Assembly (NCBI GenBank): GCA_047921175.1
Contig: JBLRWQ010000035.1
Span: forward strand, 1 to 29,939
DNA: 29,939 nt
DNA from: T1Sed10-7 sp047921175
GTDB taxonomy: Bacteria; Actinomycetota; Nitriliruptoria; Nitriliruptorales; Nitriliruptoraceae
Direction of reading: 5' to 3'
The position numbers were made by a program, and so were the translations under genes. Positions 24,366-29,939 of the stretch are shown piece after piece. How positions within the stretch are numbered: the first letter of the stretch is position 1; the number at the start of each line of letters is the position of its first letter. A model generated the notes under the pieces. The model ran no database searches and was not told the origin of the DNA. It saw nothing but the letters and a program-made list of their open reading frames with translations.

Positions 24366-25198
24366 TGCGCCGTCCCCTGGCAGCTTTCCTCATCGGGACC
24401 TTCACCTGGAGCTGGGCGCTGTGGGTGTTGGCGGCCCGGCTCGACCTCCCGGGCGCGCTGCCCGAACTGCTGCGCATCGGCGGTCGGTTCGGGCCGAGCT
24501 TGGCGGCGGTCGCCGTCACGTTGGTCGTCGCCGGTCGTCCCGGGTTGGCCCGCCTGCTCGCGTCGCTGCGCCGTTGGCGGGCTCCGGCGTCGCTATGGCT
24601 GACGGTCACGCTCGGGCCGGTCGTGGTGGTGGTGGCGGCGATCGGCCTCGCTGCCGTGCTCGGCACGCCACCCGGCGACTTCAACGACCCCGCCACGGCC
24701 TATCTCGTCCTCCCGGCCTTCCTCGTGATCCTGGTCGCCGGCGGCCCGTTGGGGGAGGAGCTGGGCTGGCGAGGCTTCGCCCTCGACCGACTCCAGGAGC
24801 GCGTCGGGCCGGTGGCCGCCTCGCTCGTGCTCGGGGTGGTGTGGGGGCTGTGGCACCTGCCGTTGTTCCTGGATGCGAGCCAGGTCCAGTCCTCGCTGCC
24901 GTTCGGCCTCTACCTCGGCCAGACCACCACGACTGCGGTGATCTACACCTGGGTCTGGAACCGGACGCGGAGCCTGCCGCTCGTCCTCGTCCTCCACACC
25001 ACGACGAACCTCGCGGCCGGGGTGTTCCCCCTGCTCGCGCCGGAGGCCCCGAACGACCTCGCCTTCGGGGTGGCGGTCGCGCTCGCCGGGCTCGCGGCGC
25101 TGGTGCTGATCGGGACGACCCGTGGACGTCTCGGGTTCCAGCGACCGCCGAGCATCGAGCTCCGTAGCGCGGCAGCTCGGACCACGATGCCCGGGTGA
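24365..25198 (+). CDS. CPBP-family intramembrane metalloprotease
   Basis: This 277-aa polytopic membrane protein has about 8 hydrophobic segments and the Abi/CPBP (Rce1-like) motifs: EELGWRGF with Glu131, Glu132 and Arg136, then VWGLWHLPLF with His164, and HTTTN with His211 and Asn215. These form the glutamate/histidine active site of Rce1-type proteases, which cut prenylated or other membrane-bound substrates; many bacterial members have unknown targets. ATG 24365 shares one base with the UbiB-like stop (TGATG), so the two are translationally coupled and may act together at the membrane. A convergent dioxygenase gene ends 3 nt downstream, with no visible terminator between them. Confidence 0.88.
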   Translation: MRRPLAAFLIGTFTWSWALWVLAARLDLPGALPELLRIGGRFGPSLAAVAVTLVVAGRPGLARLLASLRRWRAPASLWLTVTLGPVVVVVAAIGLAAVLGTPPGDFNDPATAYLVLPAFLVILVAGGPLGEELGWRGFALDRLQERVGPVAASLVLGVVWGLWHLPLFLDASQVQSSLPFGLYLGQTTTTAVIYTWVWNRTRSLPLVLVLHTTTNLAAGVFPLLAPEAPNDLAFGVAVALAGLAALVLIGTTRGRLGFQRPPSIELRSAAARTTMPG

Positions 25199-25201
25199 CG
25201 G

Positions 25202-25993
25202 TCAGGTCGCGACGAAGGATCGTTTCGCGAGCCCCATCCAGAACCCGTCGATGGGCTGGTCGGGTGACTGCTCGGGATCGTCCGCAGCGCCCAGGGTCAC
25301 GAACATCGGCGCGAGGTGCTCGATGGTCGGGTGGGCGTAGGGCATGCCCGGCGCGCGGTCACGGAAGGCGGCCAGGGTCTCGACGTCCCCGGCGGCGAGG
25401 GTCTCCTGCGTCCAGGCGTCGAACTCGACCGACCACCCGGGCGGGGCGGCGTCGGTCGAGCGCCAGTGCTCCCGGGTGAGGAACGGCAGGCCGTGGGTCG
25501 TGAAGCCCGACCCGACGATCAGGACACCGAGGTCGCGGAGCTCCGTCAGTCGCCGGCCGAGGTCGAGCAGCCGCTCCGGCTCCAGGGTCGGCAGGGACAT
25601 CTGCAGGACCGGGATGTCGGCGTGCGGGTACATCACCGAGAGCGGCACGTAGGCGCCGTGGTCAAGCCCGCGGTCCGTGCGCACGACGTGCTGGGTGTCC
25701 GGCAGCAGTCCCTCGATGGCAGCAGCCAGGCCGGGTGCGCCGGGCGCCGGGTAGGTCGCCTCGTAGTAGCGACGGGCGAACCCGCCGAAGTCGTACACCA
25801 GTGGCACGGTCTCCGTCGCGCCGAGCATCAGCGGTGCGGCCTCCCAGTGGGCGGACACGATGAGGATGGCCTCGGGCCGCGGCAGGTCCGCGGCCAAGGT
25901 CCGCAGCTCGTCCGTCCAGCGGCTGTCGTCGACCAGCGGCGGTGCGCCGTGGCTGAGGAACAGCGTCGGCATCCGTTGCGTCGTCGCGGTCAT
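25202..25993 (-). CDS. LigB/DODA-family extradiol dioxygenase (YgiD-like)
   Basis: This 263-aa protein belongs to the class III extradiol dioxygenase superfamily, 4,5-DOPA-dioxygenase branch. The early LSHGAPP motif (His15), SAHWE (His49), DHGAYVPLSVMYP (His112) and HPTIEHLAPMFVTLGAA (His221 and His226) supply the metal-binding and acid-base histidines. It probably opens the ring of a catecholic compound, though YgiD-type enzymes are often annotated without a known physiological substrate. It is a single gene with its own promoter (-35 TTGAGG, -10 TACTGT) and a palindrome at the expected start of transcription. ATG 25993 is the only good start; GGAG lies about 14 nt upstream, rather far. Confidence 0.87.
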   Translation of the reverse strand: MTATTQRMPTLFLSHGAPPLVDDSRWTDELRTLAADLPRPEAILIVSAHWEAAPLMLGATETVPLVYDFGGFARRYYEATYPAPGAPGLAAAIEGLLPDTQHVVRTDRGLDHGAYVPLSVMYPHADIPVLQMSLPTLEPERLLDLGRRLTELRDLGVLIVGSGFTTHGLPFLTREHWRSTDAAPPGWSVEFDAWTQETLAAGDVETLAAFRDRAPGMPYAHPTIEHLAPMFVTLGAADDPEQSPDQPIDGFWMGLAKRSFVAT

Positions 25994-26021
25994 CGGTCGG
26001 GTTCCGCTCCGGGAGTGATGG

Positions 26022-26033
26022 TTGAGTGTTCAA
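26022..26033. promoter_or_regulatory. Palindrome at the dioxygenase transcription start
   Basis: TTGAGTGTTCAA has TTGA and TCAA arms around 4 bp. It directly follows the -10 of the dioxygenase promoter, a good place for a repressor. The regulator is not identified, and none is encoded next to it. Confidence 0.4.
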
Positions 26034-26062
26034 ACAGTATCGGGGTGCGTGTCGCTCCTCAA
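26034..26062 (-). promoter_or_regulatory. Promoter of the LigB/DODA-type dioxygenase gene
   Basis: On the minus strand, TTGAGG (26062-26057) and TACTGT (26039-26034) are separated by 17 bp. The predicted transcription start is near 26028, about 35 nt before the ATG at 25993. Confidence 0.55.
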
Positions 26063-26191
26063 GGGTGGGCTGACGGGCGATCGTGTGGTGCGAGCGCGGC
26101 GGTCTCGCGCAGGTCGACCCGGGTGCGACTGGACACGGCTGCAGCATCCGGCACCCTGTCCGGCGGACGACCGAGCCGAGCAGGAGCGCCC

Positions 26192-27907
26192 GTGACGGCA
26201 CGACGGTGTCCGAGCTGCGGGGGGAGCTGGCCGGACCGCCAGGCCAGGTGGTGCGGAGCCTGTGGGAGCGCGCTCTCGACCGGCCCATCGGTGCACGGAC
26301 CGCGGGAGGGCGGCAGCGCTCCCGCACCATCGAAGGCCCGCCGACGCCGTCCTTCCCCGCGGGCGATCGTGGCCCTGGTGGTGGGCACCGTCGCGCTCCT
26401 CGGTGCGGGTGCCGTGCTCACCGGTGCTGTCCTGCTGGGCGCGCCATCCGGGGAGACCGAGCAGGCGGGTGCGGCGACGGGCCCGTCGCCGACCACCGGG
26501 CCGGACCCGGGCGCCGGGACCGTGGAGCTGACCGCTCCGACCGGGGACGCCTCGACCGCCGGGTCGTGGAGCCCCGGCACCGAGCCCGGTGCCGCCGCCG
26601 TGGTGCCCGCAGGCAGCTCGTTCCCGCCGTCGGCACCGAGCTGCGACACCGAGGGCTGTGCGTTGTGGCGGTCCACCGTCCTCGACCAGCGCCCGCTGCT
26701 GGTCAACGACCGGGTGGCGATCCAGCTCGGGCTCGAGCTGCTGATCGCCGTCGACCTCGACACCGGCCAGTGGCTGTGGAGCCGTGGGCACAACGATCCC
26801 CGCGGGGTGTCACCGGCCGCGGCGATGACCGCCTCCTACCTCGACGACCGCACGCTGGTGATCGCCTACGGCCATCGGCTGCGCCTGCATGCTGCGGACA
26901 CCGGGAGCGTCCTCGGTGAGGTGGATCTCGCGCCGACCCAGGTCACCGACATCCGACGCCACGACGGCCAGCTGGTGGTCAGCGGCGGCACCCGCGACCG
27001 CGAGCGGCCGGGCACGCGGCTGGTCGGCCTCGACGACACCGGACAGGTGCGCTTCGAGGTCGAGGTGGCCCGCCCCATCCGGCAGGCGGCGCCGGCACGG
27101 TCGTCCACGGCGCCGCTGCTGGCCGTCGCGGACGGGGACCTCGTCGGCTTCGACGCGACCGACGGATCCGAGCGCTGGCGTCGCCCCGTCGGTCGGCGCC
27201 AGGTGGACGGCACGACGCTGCTCGACCCGACCACCGGGGAGGTGACCGTGGTGAGCACGCGGGACGGCCTGGACCTGCTCAGCGTGGAGCGGCCGGGTGC
27301 GGTCGCTGCGGGGGTGCGCGGCGGCGTTCTCGTCGTCACCCACCCCGACCGGGTGGAGGTGCACGATCGCGACGGCGTCGCCATGGGCGAGGTCGCCGTC
27401 GCCGCGCCGGAGCGGACGGTCGTGGACACCACCGGCCGCTTCGTGACCGTGGCGACCCTCCCCGCGCCCGGTGCCACCGCGCCGGAACCGACCATCCGGA
27501 TCGGGCGCAGGGCGAGCGGCAGCGTCGCACTCCCCACGCTGACCCGTTCCACCTCGGTGCCGTTGCCACCTGGCGTCGAGCCCGCGCCGGTGCTGGCGAT
27601 GCGCCGTCCCGACGGCCTGCTCCTGGCCGGACCGGAAGCCGGCTGGGCCTGGGTGATGGACCGCGTCGGTGGCACCGTGACCGACCTCGACCTGCGGCTG
27701 CTCCCGACGACCGAGGTGGAGCACGGTGCGGGGCTCACCCTGCTCCGCGATGGGCGGCAGGTGACCGTGCTCGGCGCCGGCGGCAGCTTCCGGGCCCGCG
27801 GGGTGCCCCAGATCGCCTCGCTGGATCCGCTGCTGCTGCACGGCGGTACCGGCACGTTGCGGCTCGACCGCACGCTGGTCGACCGCCTGGACGAGGATCG
27901 TGGTTGA
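26192..27907 (+). CDS. Zinc-ribbon / transmembrane / PQQ-like beta-propeller protein
   Basis: This 571-aa protein has three parts. Residues 6-24 form a zinc ribbon (CPSCG, then CGACG; Cys6, 9, 21 and 24). A basic stretch leads into one membrane helix at about 58-83. A Gly/Ser/Thr/Pro-rich linker (about 85-150) leads to a large extracytoplasmic domain. That domain (about 160-571) has repeats of the type LIAVDLDTGQWLWSRG and LVGFDATDGSERWRRPVG, characteristic of PQQ-like/WD-type beta-propellers; no enzyme residues for PQQ binding are evident. It may be a membrane-anchored sensor or scaffold of the cell envelope. GTG 26192 has AGGAG 5 nt upstream; the longer open frame upstream is a shadow of the divergent dioxygenase. 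It ends 12 nt before the convergent GH13-like gene. Confidence 0.75.
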   Translation: MTARRCPSCGGSWPDRQARWCGACGSALSTGPSVHGPREGGSAPAPSKARRRRPSPRAIVALVVGTVALLGAGAVLTGAVLLGAPSGETEQAGAATGPSPTTGPDPGAGTVELTAPTGDASTAGSWSPGTEPGAAAVVPAGSSFPPSAPSCDTEGCALWRSTVLDQRPLLVNDRVAIQLGLELLIAVDLDTGQWLWSRGHNDPRGVSPAAAMTASYLDDRTLVIAYGHRLRLHAADTGSVLGEVDLAPTQVTDIRRHDGQLVVSGGTRDRERPGTRLVGLDDTGQVRFEVEVARPIRQAAPARSSTAPLLAVADGDLVGFDATDGSERWRRPVGRRQVDGTTLLDPTTGEVTVVSTRDGLDLLSVERPGAVAAGVRGGVLVVTHPDRVEVHDRDGVAMGEVAVAAPERTVVDTTGRFVTVATLPAPGATAPEPTIRIGRRASGSVALPTLTRSTSVPLPPGVEPAPVLAMRRPDGLLLAGPEAGWAWVMDRVGGTVTDLDLRLLPTTEVEHGAGLTLLRDGRQVTVLGAGGSFRARGVPQIASLDPLLLHGGTGTLRLDRTLVDRLDEDRG

Positions 27908-27919
27908 CCCCCCGCCGGC

Positions 27920-29939
27920 TCAGGTCGAGGTGTCGATCACGTAGACCCGGCCCTCGCCGGCCGCGACGTCCGCGAGCCGGTGGAAGGAGCCGTTGTGCCG
28001 GACCGGGGACGCCTCGAGCGCGTCCGGACCGAGGGTGGAGAACACCGGGGTCAGCGTCGCATCGGCGGGCAGCCCGGGGATCCCGGTGGGGCCGGAGCTG
28101 ACGTCGAGGTGGTAGTTCACGACGCACAGGTGCGGACGCGCGCCTGCGGCCAGGGAGTCCACCGCCTGCGTCCAGGCCACCAGTCCACGCAAGCCCGTCG
28201 CGTCGGGCGGGAGCAGCCACCGGGTGCGTGCCTCGCCACCCAGTTCGCCGAGCAGGTCCTCGGCGAAGACCCGGATGGCCGTCAACCGCTCGAACAGGGC
28301 CTGGTTGGTGCCCCAGACGTAGCTATCGGAGAAGCGCGCCTTGGACGGATGGAGGTTGGAGTCGCCCCGCTCCTCGAACACGAACAGCTTCGTGTAGTGC
28401 TCGTTCGGTGCCGGCTCGTGGCTGACGTCGCGGATCTCGAACCCGAGCCCGACGTAGGAGGGCATGTCGGTGAGCAGCAGCGCGGTGAACAGCCGGGCCT
28501 CGTTGCCGGCGCGGTAGAAGGCGTCGAAACGGGGGTCGTCCTTGTCGGCGGTCATCAGCGTGTAGGCCGGCGCCGTCCGGCGGGTGGCGAGGTCGTCGAG
28601 GTAGCGGCGGAACAGCCGGAGGTACTCCGGCTCGCCCACGATGGTGGACTGCAGATCGCCGAGCACGACGTCTGCCTCCGCTGCCTCGAGGTGGTCGAGC
28701 TCCTCGCCGTAGTGGAACACGTCACGGGCGCCGAGGAACGCCTCGGCGAAGGAGGCGAAGTAGGGCGCGTCGTGCTCACGCTGGACGTAGCGCTTCACCG
28801 CGCGGTGGACGTCGTAGTGGTCGTCGATGTCGTCGGGGACCCCGTCGGGCCGCATCTGCACGTGGGCCATGTCGCCGCGCAGGAAGTCGAAGTTCCCGAC
28901 GTGCCGGGCCCGGGCGTAGTGCTCGCACACGTACGCCCAAGCGGGCTCGTGCGGACGGTCGAAGTCGAGCCGCCAGCCACGGTTGTCGTCGAGCGCCTCG
29001 AAGAACCGGTACCTCGCCATCGGGGAGAAGACCCTCGACATCAGCTGTGGCTCGCGGACCACGATGTCCGGCCATCGCATGCCGTACTCGTCGATGACCA
29101 TCCTCGCCGGGTCGGGGTCGATGACGAGGTCGCGGTAGGGCGGCCCCATCGTCGCCGGGATGGGCTCGAGCCCGAACCACTTGAGGTACTGGATCAGGTC
29201 GACCCGCCGGGCGATCCGCCCGTGCAGGTCCCCGGGATCACCGAACAGCACCCGGAGCCGGACGTCCTCGTCCAACGCGAACAACGACGCACCATCCGCG
29301 GGGAGCGTGTCACCCGCCAGCGCCGGGCCCCGCTCGCCGAGCCAGGTCACGATGGCGTGCGTCGCCTGGTCGAGCACCCTCACGGTGTGGTCGACGATCC
29401 GGTGCTCGCGGATGTGCATCCACTCGAACAGCGCCGGGTTGGCCAGCGCCTGCTCGGCGAACCGGTCGGTGTGCGGGACGACGTCCATCCCGACCGCTCG
29501 CCCGGTGACGTGCAACAGGTTGGTCACCGCACGCAGCTGCCGGTCGATCGTGTCGAGGTGGGGCGCGAGCTCCTCGAGTTCGTCGGAGAAGTTCGCGGTG
29601 TCGAGGTTCCAGCTGGCCATGCCGTACAGGCTCTTGACCACGCCCGGCTCCCAGAACGGCAGGAACTGGACCGCGTCGACGGCGGCAGGCAGCGTCAGCC
29701 CGTACTTCACGACGTTGCCGAGGTTCCCGACCGTGCGCAGGTTGACCCCGACCATGTTGGTGCGCTGGAGCCACGAGCTGTCCGGCTCGTCGGCGACGGG
29801 GGAGCGCACCTCAGCGGGGAGGTCGGCGAGTGGCCTGTCGAGGTCGACCGCGGTGGGCGAGAGTGCGATGTCGACGGCGTGCCCGTGGCGGCGCCGCAGC
29901 AGGTCGAGCCCCTGCGCGAGCGGCATCGCGATCGCGTCC
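27920..29939 (-). CDS. GH13-like alpha-amylase-superfamily protein, 5' end outside window
   Basis: At least 668 residues are visible, counted from the Met codon at 29926, and the frame stays open to the window edge, so the true start may lie beyond it. The fold looks like a GH13 TIM barrel. Numbering from that Met, region I-like GMDVVPHTDR is near 146-155, region II FDFLRGDMAHV has Arg350 and nucleophile candidate Asp352, region III FAEAFL has Glu395, and region IV ADKDDPR has Asp463. In region IV the usual His before the Asp is Lys462. The three catalytic carboxylates are therefore present, but the surroundings are atypical. The C-terminal about 100 residues form a beta-rich domain. Hydrolase, transglycosylase or glucan-related function is inferred; the substrate is unknown. 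Confidence 0.65.
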   Translation of the reverse strand, partial: DAIAMPLAQGLDLLRRRHGHAVDIALSPTAVDLDRPLADLPAEVRSPVADEPDSSWLQRTNMVGVNLRTVGNLGNVVKYGLTLPAAVDAVQFLPFWEPGVVKSLYGMASWNLDTANFSDELEELAPHLDTIDRQLRAVTNLLHVTGRAVGMDVVPHTDRFAEQALANPALFEWMHIREHRIVDHTVRVLDQATHAIVTWLGERGPALAGDTLPADGASLFALDEDVRLRVLFGDPGDLHGRIARRVDLIQYLKWFGLEPIPATMGPPYRDLVIDPDPARMVIDEYGMRWPDIVVREPQLMSRVFSPMARYRFFEALDDNRGWRLDFDRPHEPAWAYVCEHYARARHVGNFDFLRGDMAHVQMRPDGVPDDIDDHYDVHRAVKRYVQREHDAPYFASFAEAFLGARDVFHYGEELDHLEAAEADVVLGDLQSTIVGEPEYLRLFRRYLDDLATRRTAPAYTLMTADKDDPRFDAFYRAGNEARLFTALLLTDMPSYVGLGFEIRDVSHEPAPNEHYTKLFVFEERGDSNLHPSKARFSDSYVWGTNQALFERLTAIRVFAEDLLGELGGEARTRWLLPPDATGLRGLVAWTQAVDSLAAGARPHLCVVNYHLDVSSGPTGIPGLPADATLTPVFSTLGPDALEASPVRHNGSFHRLADVAAGEGRVYVIDTST

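Overview
The window is very GC-rich (about 70%), with G/C-dominated third codon positions, frequent GTG starts, short or overlapping gene junctions and -10 elements of the TAnnnT type. This points to a high-GC actinobacterium. A deep-branching free-living lineage is plausible, but that is inference. No rRNA, tRNA, CRISPR array, insertion sequence or phage gene was seen.

Layout. (1) 61-1124, minus: a GerMN-domain lipoprotein with its own terminator hairpin. (2) 1360-5161, minus: a tight marR / DHA2-type MFS exporter / ChoD-like GMC oxidoreductase operon, with an inverted-repeat operator and an apparently leaderless promoter in front of marR. (3) 5290-7314, minus: an EF-G-like GTPase of the FusA2 type. 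(4) 7488-8042, minus: a small gene graveyard holding a shifted, internally deleted MocR-type (GntR/aminotransferase) regulator and the C-terminal tail of a permease. (5) 8063-9850, minus: a ZIP-type membrane protein with two cyclic-nucleotide-binding-like domains inserted in its central cytoplasmic loop.

(6) 9935-21890 is the most interesting block, a catabolic regulon under one LacI-family repressor. A first plus-strand operon encodes a DddP/creatinase-like M24 protein, a TPP-dependent E1 alpha/beta pair without E2/E3, and a succinate-semialdehyde-type aldehyde dehydrogenase. The lacI gene is convergent to it. A second plus-strand operon encodes a two-domain sugar ABC ATPase, two permeases, a substrate-binding lipoprotein and a short-chain dehydrogenase (SDR). 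Both operon promoters are near-copies (TTGACA, 17-18 bp, TATGGTGCAACG), followed at the same distance by a palindrome GCAAnCGATTGC. A third copy of the palindrome lies just upstream of lacI. This strongly suggests that import and breakdown of one polyol-, sugar- or ketone-like compound are co-regulated. Two enzymes have unusual active sites: Cys in place of a metal-ligand Asp in the M24 protein, and YxxxQ in place of YxxxK in the SDR. The transporter operon starts with a 23-codon leader ORF whose stop overlaps the ATPase start.

(7) 22371-25198, plus: a membrane-anchored UbiB/ABC1-family kinase-like protein overlapping a CPBP-family membrane protease. (8) 25202-25993, minus: a LigB/DODA-family extradiol dioxygenase with a good promoter and palindrome. 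(9) 26192-27907, plus: a zinc-ribbon/transmembrane/beta-propeller protein. (10) 27920 to the window edge, minus: a GH13-like alpha-amylase-superfamily protein whose 5' end lies outside the window.

All functional calls are by eye from motifs and remembered family sequences. No search was run.
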